This document shows, in pieces, positions 1 to 11,167 of a stretch of 64,000 bases of DNA; positions within the stretch are counted from its first letter, which is position 1; the number at the start of each line of letters is the position of its first letter. The position numbers and the translations under genes are program-made. The DNA is from Arbacia lixula (Eukaryota > Echinodermata > Echinoidea > Arbacioida > Arbaciidae). The notes under the pieces are model-generated. The model saw nothing but the letters and a program-made list of their open reading frames with translations. It ran no database searches and had not been told where the DNA came from. The stretch spans positions 4,477,299 to 4,541,298 of the forward strand of contig OZ022581.1 of NCBI GenBank assembly GCA_963669155.1, written 5' to 3'.

Positions 1-180
1 AACAACCAATTCACCTTTATGTATGAAGCACAAAAGCCTGTCATTGTCCAAATTTTGACATATCTTACAAAGGAAAAAAGAACAGTCAAACGACTGACCG
101 GCTTCTTAATAGCTGGGACAATCACTAAACAGCCAATCATTCTTGCAACAATTGAGCGAGTTGCTACAATCACTGGTTGT
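1..180 (-). pseudogene. Decayed tandem copy of the TWSG1 3' end
   Basis: Bases 1-180 align as a direct copy of about 203-360, offset about 195-202 bp, sharing tcattgtcca, ctgaccggc and tcttgcaa/tcttgcca words. In the minus-strand frame equivalent to TWSG1 it reads ...CCKNDWLFSDCPSY then TAA, lining up with GKNKALCSECPND and stop. Similarity stops near 180, so only the last 19 or so codons and 3' flank were copied. It lacks the rest of the domain and is probably non-functional. Confidence 0.7.
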
Positions 181-301
181 GTGTGATGACTTTCACTGAA
201 TACAAACAACTCACCTTTGAAGGCAATAGCACAAATAGCTTGTCATTGTCCAAGTTTATAAAATTCTTACAAACGAAAAAAAAAGAAGACTGACCGGCGT
301 C

Positions 302-543
302 TTAATCGTTGGGACACTCGCTACACAGTGCTTTATTCTTGCCAAAGCTGAGGCAGGATCGGCCGATACACTCGCAGCAGCCCGTATGGAACCACCGATA
401 CTTGGCCGAGCCCATGTGCTGGCATGCGTTGGTGCATTTCTCCAGGCCGAGGCAGGTCTTGACGTAGGCCACCGTGCACATGTCCTCAGACAGGGTCTCG
501 TTCAGAGAGACGGCCGTTGTGCTCACTTTGGTGCTCAATGATA
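302..543 (-). CDS. TWSG1: TWSG1 last coding exon
   Basis: This exon follows acceptor ccctgcag and encodes the C-terminal cysteine domain (DMCTVAYVKTC through CSECPND), then a TAA stop. Its last roughly 20 codons plus 3' flank have a decayed direct copy at 1-180. Confidence 0.93.
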
Positions 544-2135
544 CTGCAGGGAAGAAGCGGCGGATGAAGCAGATTTATACAGATGGTTTCTTGGTCAATA
601 CTCGCTTTAAAATGCAAACAACATCTCAAATTTTAGGTTCCAAAACTCAAATTTCAAATTCAAATCACATCTTAAACTTCATATTCACTGTCAAATTGAA
701 ATAAAATTTGAAATCTCAAAATCACATTCAAATGAAATGTCAACTTCTAAACCTCAGGATCAAAATTCAAATGAAATCTCAAATCTAAAATTCACATTCA
801 AATCAAATTTCAAATCAAAAGTCAAATTGACTTTTGAAATTAAATTACAAATTAACTTGTAAAAATAAATGTCAAATAAGCTTTTCAAATTAAATTTTAA
901 ATTAACTTTTCAAAGTGAATTTCAAACTACTTTTTCAAATTTAATTTTAAATTAATTATTCAAATTCAATTTTAGATTAACTTTTCAAATAAAACTTCAA
1001 ATTCCAAATCCCAAGATTCCAATTGGACTGACCAGAAGTGCTCTCCACAGAGGGCTGTGGCACCAGCCCCAGGAGGCCCTCTAGATTGACCCCCTCCTCC
1101 TCAGGAGTGACCCTGTCTACAGTCCAGTGGCTCTCAGGCATGGGCTTGCCCTGGGTGAGGGCCCTGAAGAGGGAGTCCCCAGACTCGTGGCCCCCCTGCA
1201 GCTCCCCCACCGTGCTGTAGCTGGCCGCGTTGGTAGAGGACAGGTTGCGAGGCTTGCACATGTCTGTGGGGTGGAGAGCAGAGAGGAGCGCAATCACCAA
1301 ACTATTTTTTTCAAACAGCTTAAGGATTCCATTTCATTTGGACAAAACTTACACAATACGATTTGTCCTAGCTTACTGTACATATTTTTTTGAGATCAGA
1401 TTTCTCATCTTATCCCCTCTAGGTATTCCTCCATTCCTCCATCCATCATTTCATCCAATTACCTATCTATCAATTCATCCATCCATTCACTGATCTATCC
1501 ATCCATCCATCTATCCATCCAACTATTCATCCATCCACCTATCTATCTCACCCCTCCACACACCTCCAACCCTCCATCCATCTACCCCTGCTCCCAGTAC
1601 TTACTAACATATGCGCAGCACTCGCCCCAGTGGCCCCACAGCTCCCCAAGACACAGGTTGTGCAGCAAGGTGCATCCCTTCCCCTCCCGCCATCCATTCA
1701 CCCCCCTCCCCCCCCCCCCCCATTTCTCCATCCATCTACCCCTGCTACCAGTACTTACTAACGCATGCACAGCATTCGTCCCACAGCTCGGCCAGGCACA
1801 GGGTGCAGTTGAGACAATAGGTGCAGTTCTCCAGGTGTATCCCTCCCCCTCCCGCCATCCATTCGCGCCCCCCCCCCCCCCCCCCTATTCCTCCATCCCT
1901 GCTCCCAGTACTTACTAACGCATGCACAGCATTCGTCCCACAGCTCGGCCAGGCACAGGGTGCAGTTGAGACAGCAGGTGCAGTTCTCCAGGGTGCATCC
2001 ACAGGCCCCCATCAGCTGACACTTGCTCACCCTGGACACGCACTGGTTCTCATTGCAGGACTCAAAGAAGACCGTCACACCCACTGCATAGGCGATACCA
2101 GCCACCATCACAGCTATGAACACCGTGGTCCTCAT
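302..2135 (-). CDS. TWSG1: Twisted gastrulation BMP signalling modulator, three coding exons
   Basis: Secreted modulator of BMP signalling that in known family members binds BMPs and chordin outside the cell. Coding exons are 2135-1916, 1263-1033 and 543-302; their phases join (220+231+242 nt) to a 230-residue protein, close to the roughly 223 of vertebrate TWSG1. Residues 1 to about 24 are a hydrophobic signal peptide. A cysteine-rich N-terminal domain follows (about residues 27-76, including LAELWDECC), then a variable linker with SLFRALT, then a C-terminal cysteine-rich domain with the family signature SAKYRWFHTGCCECIG. N-glycosylation sequons are visible at N51, N57 and N80. The start has an A at -3. 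All junctions are GT-AG: donors at 1915 and 1032, acceptors ending at 1264 and 544. Parts of exon 1 and exon 3 have decayed tandem copies beside them. Identity is firm; the 5' UTR is inferred. Confidence 0.93.
640..1012. repeat. Degenerate AT-rich simple repeat in TWSG1 intron 2
   Basis: Irregular repeats of words such as caaattcaaat and aaattaactttt fill almost the whole intron between exons 2 and 3. No coding signal was seen. Confidence 0.7.
1033..1263 (-). CDS. TWSG1: TWSG1 second coding exon
   Basis: This exon lies between acceptor ccccacag and donor gtcagtcc and encodes 77 codons of linker, beginning MCKPRNLSS and containing SLFRALTQG. It starts by completing the codon split after exon 1 and ends in phase 1. 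Confidence 0.9.
1425..1600. repeat. Degenerate ATCC/CATC tetranucleotide repeat
   Basis: Tandem atccatcc-type repeats grade into the C-rich intron sequence that forms part of the duplicated TWSG1 units. Long C runs also occur near 1710 and 1870. Confidence 0.65.
1606..1840 (-). repeat. Two tandem partial copies of the TWSG1 exon 1 end inside intron 1-2
   Basis: The last part of exon 1 with its donor recurs at about 1840-1759 (reading ENCTYCLNCTLC then LAELWDECCACV, frame kept, donor gtaagtac kept) and at about 1661-1605 (reading GELWGHWGECCAYV, more diverged, donor kept). Donor positions 1915, 1758 and 1604 give periods of 157 and 154 bp. The copies lack an obvious 3' splice site, and reading through donor 1 shifts frame and stops at 1758. 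They are best read as decayed exon-edge duplications containing usable-looking 5' splice sites. Confidence 0.8.
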
Positions 2136-2194
2136 CTTGTGGCAATGTCAGTCACACAGTTGGCCTCACAAGGTGGATTTGGTTGCTTCAATAC
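1916..2194 (-). CDS. TWSG1: TWSG1 first coding exon with 5' UTR piece
   Basis: The coding part is 2135-1916 (signal peptide and N-terminal cysteine domain), ending in phase 1 at donor gtaagtac. A pyrimidine-rich tract followed by ag at 2196-2195 looks like a 3' splice site. The exon therefore probably begins at 2194 with about 59 nt of 5' UTR, and an upstream non-coding exon is expected. Confidence 0.85.
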
Positions 2195-3083
2195 CTGTAT
2201 TGATAGCCAAAGGAAAAGGTAGAGGGAGAACAATACAAAAAGATAACATTTAAGTGTTGAGTAGGCCTATAAGCTGATGTACTTCGAGTATGAGTAACAT
2301 AGGTGAATAATGATAATGATTTTACAACTTATAATCTAAAGCTAACTGGTATTCACACTTAAGAGTAAAACTAAAAATTTATATACGTTAATATGCTGTT
2401 AGTATGAGTAGCAAAAGGTAATTGATGATAATAATGACTTTACAGCTTTACAATCTGATGACAACTGGTATAAACACCACATGTACATTAATAAAGTCTT
2501 ACAGGTCATTCATCAAGACATGATGAAAGTCATTTTTTGTTCATCCTCATCCATCAAAGATCTTGTGCTTTCACATGGAAGTTTTTCTTGAGGTAATCAA
2601 TGTTCTAATGTACAGTGTAGAGTATATGCCATCCAGCAAATTTTACCAAAATCAGATGGAAAACACTGGTTCTATTCTACACTGTAAGTTAAAAATGGTT
2701 TATAAACACTGCTCCAGTTTCATCGCCAACCTCTCTGAACACCTCCCTTCTGACGGATTGATGGAGGCAGGGTTGCCAGGAGATGACAGCCATACAGCAG
2801 TAAAAAAAAAGAAATACTCCTGCTACTGACTAGGAGCAGTCTGCTAGGGACTTAGCCTTACTCCCAGGCTGTACATAGTTTCTATATATAATTACATAAT
2901 CTTCACTATTCAATAAATGGGTCTGGCTGCAGTAGACTAATCATTCTCCATTACTTCTCGTCTCACTCAAACAGGAACAGAGAAAAGAGGAGACTAGTCT
3001 TGTGAGCACCAGACTCAGTTTGTTTCATAAGAAATATCCAACCTCCTTGAAGCCAGGCTGCCAGTGACTGGTCACACACTAAG

Positions 3084-3451
3084 GGCGTGTTTATCAACTC
3101 TTTTTTTGGTAGAATTAAGGTTTCCAAACCCGTTTAAATTTCTTTTAATGCGTTTCAGGGAGTTGATAAACGCAAAGGCGTTTTGATTATGGGGTTCGGA
3201 AAGCTGTTTTGAAACCCGCAAATTTGTACGATCCTAAACGTGTTTGAGCCAGAAACGCGTTTAAAGAAGCGAGATTAACGCAAAGCTGTTTTGAAACAGC
3301 TTTAAACCACGTGTTTTCGTTGACAAGGCCGGTTTTCGACTTGGGCAATTGAGTTGATAAACGCACCGTTTTTTTTAAACGCATTGGGAAATGCGTTCGT
3401 AAAGGCATTTGGAAACGCGTTTAAATTTCTGAAAAGTTGATAAACAACGGC
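3084..3451. mobile_element. MITE with 5-bp target duplication, copy 1
   Basis: The inverted ends (gtgtttatcaact... and ...agttgataaac) enclose copies of aacgcgttt-type words. The direct repeat ctaag flanks it at 3079-3083 and 3452-3456. It shares its left end and right end with the element at 7177-7367. It has no coding capacity, and the superfamily is not recognised. Confidence 0.75.
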
Positions 3452-3485
3452 CTAAGTGAACCAGACTAGACATTCAGATTCTTCA

Positions 3486-3614
3486 AGGGATAATTCAACT
3501 TGAAATTAAGTTGGTTTTAATAAAACACAGACACATGAAAGAAACATATTAGTGAAGGTTTGGTGAAAATTTGTCAAAGGATAAGAAAGTTATGATCTTT
3601 TAACTCCCCTTTAA
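3486..3614. mobile_element. Shortened TTAA-type MITE, family of 15914-16399
   Basis: It begins like the 15.9-kb element (agggataattcaa, then ttggttttaataaaa) and ends cccctttaa. It keeps the words catgaaagaaacatatta and gttatgatctttt, so it is an internally deleted relative. Confidence 0.6.
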
Positions 3615-4688
3615 CACACAGCTTAGGGAGTATGTGTACTGCCAGCTGAACCAGTCCTATTTACAGAAATGATTTCTCATGTGTAGTGCAGATTTTTATT
3701 GAAAAAAACGTTAGGACAAAACGTAGCTTTAAATAATCTTTGCACAATGGCAAGGCGCTACTATAATGTATCAGCTATGGATACAGAACACAGTGATTTA
3801 GCTTCAAAAGAAATACATGTTATAAAGATGGCCAAGAATTAAAGTTGCCTCAGATTTCAAATGATCAGGCTCTAGAAAAATACTGGTAAGCAAGAACTGT
3901 TTTTAATGTGAGGAACAAGGTATTTAAAGCATCCTGCATTCATGTAGGTCGTGCACTATAGAAACAGTTCATGCATCGTTAGATTTGGCCTGTGCCCCTG
4001 ATCTTGTCTGAGTTCATAGCAGGCTCCTCTATAAACGCTCTGTCTTGAAGGATTTATGTACACTTTGAATTTTGGAGGAGATGACAGAAATGGCAGGAAT
4101 TCAGCAGACCAAAACCCACTAATGCTTCCTAGATTCAACTGTAAATATACACACTCCATGCAGATTCCCATGCTTGACAGTGCCAAGATGACATCATACA
4201 TGTACGGTATGACAGAAGTTTGACAGTTTCAAGGATATGGCCATGGCTGATGCTTATGTAAGTCACAAGTCTATAACATTAACCCTCTTAGTTCCATTGA
4301 TAATGGACTGTGTTTTAGTTAACATGGTACTTTCATTGGCTGGCCAGTACTGAAAGGGTTACGTCTTCCCATCATTGCCTATAGTGCAATATGGTGCAAC
4401 ACCATCACCTCATCACACTCAATCACAACTGTATATGATTAGTACAACATACTTATATAGTTTTGTGAGATACTTGTATGCACTTGCGCAGTGGTAGGAT
4501 ACTGGAGGGGCATTTATTGTACTTCATAATTGTACCAGTACGTGATTTGTTTATAAAAGGGTAAAGAGCCCTGACAGAAAGAAAAAGGGGCAGAAACAAA
4601 CAGTCTCAAATACAACAAAGCCAGAACAAACTTAATACATGAACATTGGCACTTCTTAACAGCTAGCCTCTTTTAGAAGATCCTGGCA

Positions 4689-5216
4689 TTAAAGACAGCC
4701 CGTCCCTTTTTCAGATCACCACAAAACCACCGAGACATTAGCAAAACATATAGAGAAATGTTAGCAAGATGTATATTCATAATTTGAAATTGATACTTAG
4801 TGTAAAATTCAAATAATGCACTTAAACAACGTCTGATTAATAGTCTTTACCTCAGGCTCTTAGCAGTTTGTGTTAAAATATCTGCTTTATTGATTAATCT
4901 GTTTATTAAATTATAAAACGCATTATGAAAAAAAAATATTCTAGAGAAGGAATCATCTCCAAAGTTTGGTAATTACTCATAAAATCAAGATTTCACACAT
5001 GCATAATAACCGCTTAGATACTGTAACAAAGACTAATACTTTTTTCGTAGTACAAAAAAAGTCGGTTTGAAATTTAACGGCTGAATTTTTTACATATACA
5101 GAAAGCTTCAACATGCTATATTCTTAGAAATGGTCTTGAAGCACACTTTCTTCAATTTGCGATCGTGATCGACGATTTCAAATTTTAAGCTTGCAAAAGG
5201 GACGGACAATCTTTAA
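4689..5216. mobile_element. TTAA-flanked piggyBac-like MITE (CCGTCCC family), copy 1
   Basis: TTAA flanks both ends (4689-4692 and 5213-5216), and the termini agacagcccgtccc and gggacggacaatct are inverted repeats. The roughly 520-bp body recurs in opposite orientation at 59424-59938, and the ends recur at 53404-54795. TTAA target use is characteristic of piggyBac; no transposase is encoded. Confidence 0.75.
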
Positions 5217-5470
5217 ATGGGGGTCCTAACTTACTGAGTCTACAGCTGTCTGGGGGGCCCCTTTTGATTGACTCCAGTGGTGACTACGGGGTCCCACCGC
5301 GGCCACCCAACGCTCACCATCAATCATCGGGCCCATTCATCTCACTCAGGAAAGGATATTCACAATTATTTGCCAAAATAAGGTGGATGAGCTCTGGCAG
5401 CCTGAGTCAGAGTAGCAGCGCAGCCAGGAAATAGGCATAGTCAAAAACATGAACGGCTTTCCGCCTTTAT

Positions 5471-5486
5471 GGGGGGGGGGGGGGGG
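5471..5486 (+). repeat. G16 homopolymer
   Basis: An uninterrupted run of 16 G follows gcctttat. Such runs are error-prone in assemblies. Confidence 0.9.
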
Positions 5487-7176
5487 CAGACTAAATTAAA
5501 TGCAGTAGGTGTGTCTTCTCAACCCAATTTAATCAACAGATTGACTGTACTCTGGCTAATTCACAACCCAGTTTTTGTCCCGGTAAATAAATTGACTGAA
5601 CTAGCTACATGAACTGTACATTGAACTTCGAACCAGTATATCCTAATTCACTTTGCCTTGGAGGTTGGTTTTCTTTTTTTCCATTACATGAGTAACATAA
5701 TTTAATCATAAAAATTCAAGTCAATAACATTTAAAAAGATAAGATTAAGATCTGAAGAGATAGAACTGTACGATATGTTGTGTAAACATTACAATGATTG
5801 TTCAGAGAAAAAAATAGTTCAAATCATTTGCAGGGGCTATTTTCAAGTCTAATGTAAAGGAACAAACTGAATTATGTTTTGCACAGTGCCATATGAGGAG
5901 AAATCATTTTTAAAGGGGCTCTTTTGTTAATTCTGGGGCTTTACTTTGCATCACATGGGGTAAAGTGTCCTAAGCTCCCTATTAATATGTTAACCAACTA
6001 TGATGCATTATACAATTTGTTATGGCTAAACAAATTGTCACTTTGCAGAATGGTGAGAATTGTTAACACTTATACTCTACAATTTAATCTATCTTTTATG
6101 AAGTACCAGTACAGTAAAATGAGCCTTCTGGGGTACCTATCTAGAGCAAGAAGATTATAATACTGACAGAATCATGAGGATAAGTGCAATGATGCAAGCT
6201 ATTTCATGAAAATGAGTGGTGCTGGCAAATTGTTTTCTCTCCAAACAGTTGATTATTTATGGCTTTCAATGTGAGAGGTTGGCATTCAACATATTTTGTG
6301 TAACTTTATACAAAATGAATATCAAAGATCAACCCTTTCAAAATTCAGAGATCTCATTTCATCTAGTGCCACCATTGGATAGTAGATATACTATGTTTTA
6401 GGACTGTAGGTAGATCTGCCCTGAAATGCACAACAAAACCTCAATCCCCTCCCCCTGTTGTATACACATGAACATGTCTCTTTCACTCTATTCTCCAATT
6501 TGAGCAATTCAACTACTTATTTTAGTCCCTGAAGAACAGGCAAAATTGGCATCCCAAGTCATCAATTATAACCTCACTATACCAAACCTAATGTATAAAA
6601 ACAGTTGTAAATCTGACAATTTTTTTAGATTTTCTAATTTTCGTACATCCAGAGCAGTTTTGAAAGTGAACCAAAGTCACGCAGGTACTCAATTTCCTCT
6701 GAAAGCAAAATAACCTGAGTGTCAATCTGTACATTCCTGCTGACTGGTGATGCTATAAATTACTGTCATCAGCTTAAAAGAAGAAAGGTGGTGCGAGTTC
6801 AGTTCCAATTTGTTTCCTGGCTTTTCTCCATGCGTGACTCCCGCATAATCTGCTGTATGAACAATAGAATAATTATGAATAAACTATAAATTCCTTATAC
6901 AGAACAATTGAGCTCCATCGCCTTGGTAACTGCAGTTCCAAGGTAATTGTTGAGCTCCTAACCTGCTCTGGGTTCACAAAGCTTGAAAATCGAAACCTAA
7001 GCAATGTGAACATCATTAATTATAAATCATATGTGTATTAAGCTCAGACATGGTTCAAAACGTAACTTTGTGTGCACTTCAGAATGATGTTGCTAAATCA
7101 ATTCAAAACAAGGTTGTGTTCCAGAATTGGCTGAGTGAATCCTATAGGGAAAAAAAATGTTTCTAGGCTATCAAAG

Positions 7177-7367
7177 GGTGTGTTTATCAACTCTTTTTTT
7201 GGTAGAATTAAGGTTTCCAAAATGCACCATTTTTTAAAGGCGTTTGGAAACGCGTTTGTAAAGGCCTTTGGAGTTGATAATGCACGTTTCTTTGGACGCG
7301 TTTGGAAACGCGTTTGTAAAGGCCTTTGGAAACGCGTTTAAATTTCTGAAAAGTTGATAAACACGGC
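7177..7367. mobile_element. MITE with 5-bp target duplication, copy 2
   Basis: It shares the first roughly 40 bp (gtgtttatcaactcttttt, then ggtagaattaaggtttcc) and the last roughly 40 bp with the 3.1-kb copy. The target duplication is caaag at 7172-7176 and 7368-7372. The interior holds short direct repeats of aacgcgtttgtaaaggcctt. Confidence 0.78.
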
Positions 7368-8682
7368 CAAAGAGTAGATAACATTGGTGAGAGAACACTC
7401 TATCACTGCTTCCAACACTGAGTAGCATGGGTCAAGTGCACATGTAGCCTTGTATCCAGGCTGCCGCACATTTCTGATCCAAATTGAAAATTTGAATCTA
7501 GTAGTCTGGTACTTGAAAGACAAGACTAGTCACTGTATCACACTCCTTCTCAGTCCTCTCATTCTGTTGGAGCCAGAGAAGAAGTTGAAAATGATTAGCC
7601 TACTGCAGACAGACCCCTTTACTGAATATCTTGGTTTAGAAATGGCCATCAGCCTGAAAACCAGGCTGGTGCACATGTGACTTCCATTGCTCATCATGAT
7701 CAACCTGGGTGCAGGGAGTTCTTGGGAGGTTCAAATGGGTTAGCGGTCTGGTACATTACTCGTAAGATTCAGTGAGTATAGTTTCAGTGTCACGTCTTAT
7801 CAGTTATGACCCCGTGAAGAGGTTCTGAAGATGAGAACTGCATTGAAACAGTAATTTACTGTCATAAGAAAACTGCAGGAGGTAAAAGCATTGAGTTTTT
7901 ATTACTTTATCTTACTATCTTCTCCTTCCTTTTTTGGCTGACTCCAATCCATTTTTTATGAGCATGCATAATATAATCTTCTTACATTGTCTTCTCTCCA
8001 TCCCCCCTTTGTCATGTTGATGTACTGTATCTATTTCTCTTTGATCTGTCACTTTCTACTTGCCAATTGCTCTAACCTTCTTCTTACATTCTCCTATATT
8101 TTCTTCCTCTGCTTTATATTTGCCTTCAATAATTTAACTGCATTCCTGTTTTGTTCATTTAATGTATTCCACCTTGATTGATTGTATGAGGAGTAATCAC
8201 GAATGATTAGTCTACTACAGCCAGACCCCTTTATTATATAAATAATTTATAAACATCACCCGACAGCCTGGAAGTTAGACCAGGCCGCCCCAGACTGGAG
8301 CCATGCTCCCGTCTCCGCAGGGAGCCTGCCAAGGAGGGAGCCAGACAGGGAGCCCGCCGCCAATGCCCTCCTGCTGCGGGATTCAAAGGTCCCTGACATT
8401 GACTCCTCCACCAACCAGCCAGCCAGCCTTCCCGTCTCCCACCCAGCGCTTGCTCCCAGAACCTCCCATCCCAACCTCCGACTCCAGCCTAACGCTAATC
8501 ACACTCAATGGGAACAAGATGTGGCTGCCATGCCTCATCATGTATATTGAATGTACTGTACTCACCCATCATGAACATGCACATACACAATGTATATAAA
8601 CTGTGGAAAGCAATATTCTGTGCACATAATTACATCCCCTTACTGTACAATGATGTTCCAATTAGTAGGGTACATTAATCCC

Positions 8683-9055
8683 TTAAAGGGGGTATACTGT
8701 ACTGGGAAGACAAAAAGGCCTTCAAAAGGTGATTGTGAGCAAGCTTCTTGCCAATGCTCTTAAATTCATGTATTGTCCAATTTAGAAACTTGCTGAAAGT
8801 TATTTGCCCTCATATGATCCACATTTTGAATAAATAGTCATTAAATCACAAATCCTCGAAATGTTCGGTCCCAACAATTTGAGGATTTGTGATTAAATCA
8901 CTAATTACTCCAAATGTGGATAATTTTAGGGCAAATAACTTCAAGCAAGTTTCTAAAATGGATAATACATGAATTTGAGACCATTGGCCAGAAGATTGCT
9001 CACGATCACCTTTTGAAGGCCGTTTTGTCTTCCCTGTACAGTATACTCCCTTTAA
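8683..9055. mobile_element. TTAA-flanked foldback element (near-perfect palindrome)
   Basis: The arms of roughly 180 bp begin aaagggggtatactgtac and end gtacagtatactcccttt, with a short centre near 8870. TTAA is present at both ends. The related tandem unit at about 9740 lacks the insertion, marking the empty site. Confidence 0.8.
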
Positions 9056-9369
9056 TTGGTATTGCAAGTTTATATTACATGGGTGGAATTGAAGGATGTG
9101 TGGCCTTTTATGAAAAGTCATGAAGCACTGTGTGGATCAGCAGTGTACCCTAACGATAGCATGTAGAAAATTTCACAGTCATAGCCTAACAAGTCTTGTC
9201 AGGAAAAGTTACAAACTAGAACTCTAGCTCCAGAAGGCTCCCGCTAATCACACTGAATGGGAACAAGATGTGGCCGCCATGCCTCATCATGTACAATAAA
9301 TGTACTCACCCATCATGAACATTCACATACTCAATATATACATAAACTGTGGAAAACAACAATTATGTT

Positions 9370-9707
9370 TACAAAGAAATTTTAGGCATACACCCAGTAA
9401 TAAAGATACCGTGCTCCATCCTGTAAATGAATGAAAATTACTAATGAATATTAATGAGTCAGATGAAATGAGACTCTTTCGGTATTTGTTTCCATGTTGT
9501 CGTGTCTTTACCCGTGAACTAGAAATAGCTTGCATGGTTAAGTCGCTGCCAGTGGATTGCAGGTTCAAATCCCGTCTGGTTCCAAGATTTTTGTCTGACT
9601 TGTTTTTCATTCATTTACAGGATGGAGCACGCTATCCTTATTACTGGGTGTATGCCTAAAATTTCTTTGTAAATTTAAATTACCCCAGAAAGCCCTTTCA
9701 CTTAAAT
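9370..9707 (+). mobile_element. tRNA-derived SINE insertion with 9-bp target duplication
   Basis: The direct repeat aattatgtt flanks the insert (9361-9369 and 9708-9716). Inside, an A-box-like tagcttgcatggttaagtcg and a B box ggttcaaatcc have tRNA-gene spacing. They are followed by a tail ending ggtgtatgcctaaaa. The tail also occurs inverted at the left end (9374-9440). A minus-strand relative lies at 40197-40400. Confidence 0.7.
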
Positions 9708-10438
9708 AATTATGTTGTGTGCACTGCACATGATTAATCTATTAGTACATTAGACCCCTAATTGGTATTGCCAGTTTATATTACATGGATCATGGATGGC
9801 ATTACAAGTTATGTGGCTACAAAATTCATGAAACTGCACGGATGTCATCCAGGATGTACATGCATGGAAACTGTATAACTGTGGAAAAACATTATTTTGT
9901 GCACATGACTACATGTTCCTATTAGTAAGGTTCACTATATGCTAGAACCCTGATTGGTGTTGCCAATTCATAACAATTCATGTTCTTGATTTAAAAATGT
10001 TAAAGCACAATGGAAAACAATATTTAGAATGTGTGTTTATACAGTACATGTTTCTTGAAAAGTAGCCCCTGCAAATAGATTTCCACTTTCTGTCCATGTA
10101 CTAACCTAGAAAGTAGAAACACATTGTTTCATTGTTTAAATTGTGAATGTACACGACAGTACATTAGCTCTCCACTCAGGAAAAGTAGGAAAGAGAGGTA
10201 CATCAAGATCAACCAAGCCTGAGTCCCTTGGGCTGATGAGCATGATAAAAATAACACACAGGGGACGCCACTGCTTCATATGACATGCCCCGTTCATACT
10301 ACAAATGTACATACAGAAACTATAAAAATGAATTATGTCTATCTATCTAACCTTTGTCTGTCAACTACAAAAGGAAGGCCTCTTAAACACAAATATCCCA
10401 TCTTCTCCCTTTTTATGTTTGCCTCATCCACTTAACAA

Positions 10439-10475
10439 CCCCCCCCCCCCCCAAAAAAAAAAAAAAAAAAAAAAA
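10439..10475. repeat. Poly-C / poly-A tract
   Basis: About 15 C are followed by about 20 A. It is low complexity, and exact length is unreliable. Confidence 0.8.
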
Positions 10476-11000
10476 CACACAAAAGAAACAATATTTGAAA
10501 CATCCATCCATCCAACGTCTTCTATGTCTGCCTCTGTGTCTGGTTTGTGTTCTTGGTACCCACCTAGTTCTGTTATGTGTCCATCTGTTGTTGCATCTTG
10601 AAAGGTGGCCTACTCATCTCACTTTCTTTGCTTTTATTTCCTGTATTTAATATCCCTCATCTCTATTTTGTTTCTCAAATCCTCATTTCTGACCTTATCC
10701 CTTGTTGGATCTCCTTCCATAATCCTCTCCATTGCTCTGTTTTGTTACTCTAAGCTTCTTTTCTAATGCAAATGAGTTATAGAGGGTTAAACAAAACTCA
10801 CAGTATATTCACAAATAGTTAATTTCAAGTTAATGTCACTTAAAAGAGGAATTAACGCAAAAGAGCTTTACAGTATCTACATGTAATTGCACCAAATCAT
10901 GGATAAATACAAGCTGCATGATCAATCTCAGTGTGAAAGCTTTTGAACTGAACATTGCTGAGGTATGCCTGGCTGGCATGTCAACAACTATTATACTATA

Positions 11001-11167
11001 GTGCCATTCTCATTTGGCTTAAAAATCGCGAAGTTAGAAAAATCGCGAAGTTAGGGTGACAGTTGCCTAGCAACCGTACCAAAACCCGAGCGGTCCTATT
11101 GTCCTGGTCTCCTAACTTCGAGATTTTTCTAACTTCGCGATTTTTTAAAGCCCAATGAGAATGGCAC
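11001..11167. mobile_element. TA-flanked palindromic MITE (GTGCCATTCTCAT), copy 1
   Basis: The inverted ends gtgccattctcat and atgagaatggcac are flanked by TA on both sides. Each arm holds tandem atcgcgaagttag-like words, and the centre gttgcctagcaac is itself a hairpin. TA targets and lack of coding fit Tc1/mariner-type MITEs. Other copies are at 29467-29616 and 31452-31621. Confidence 0.85.

Larger units (their letters stand above)
8560..10000. repeat. Degenerate tandem repeat with different TE insertions in its units
   Basis: Words such as aactgtggaaa, tgtgcacat, attggtattgccagttta and tatattacatgg recur in order in units starting near 8590, 9345 and 9880. Unit 1 carries a TTAA foldback element (8683-9055) and unit 2 a 338-bp SINE insertion (9370-9707). 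Each unit therefore serves as the empty site of the other. The segment at 9240-9330 also repeats 8490-8580. Confidence 0.65.

Noticed and set aside
1606-1840. Mutually exclusive alternative exons of TWSG1
   Set aside because: The copies have donors but no matching 3' splice sites, and one copy has lost conserved cysteine positions.
8256-8600. Proline-rich protein-coding exon
   Set aside because: Both strands are open because of local GC content; part of it (about 8490-8580) repeats at 9240-9330. No splice structure.
9500-9590. tRNA gene
   Set aside because: A and B boxes are present, but no cloverleaf acceptor stem closes; it lies inside a SINE with target duplications and repeats elsewhere.
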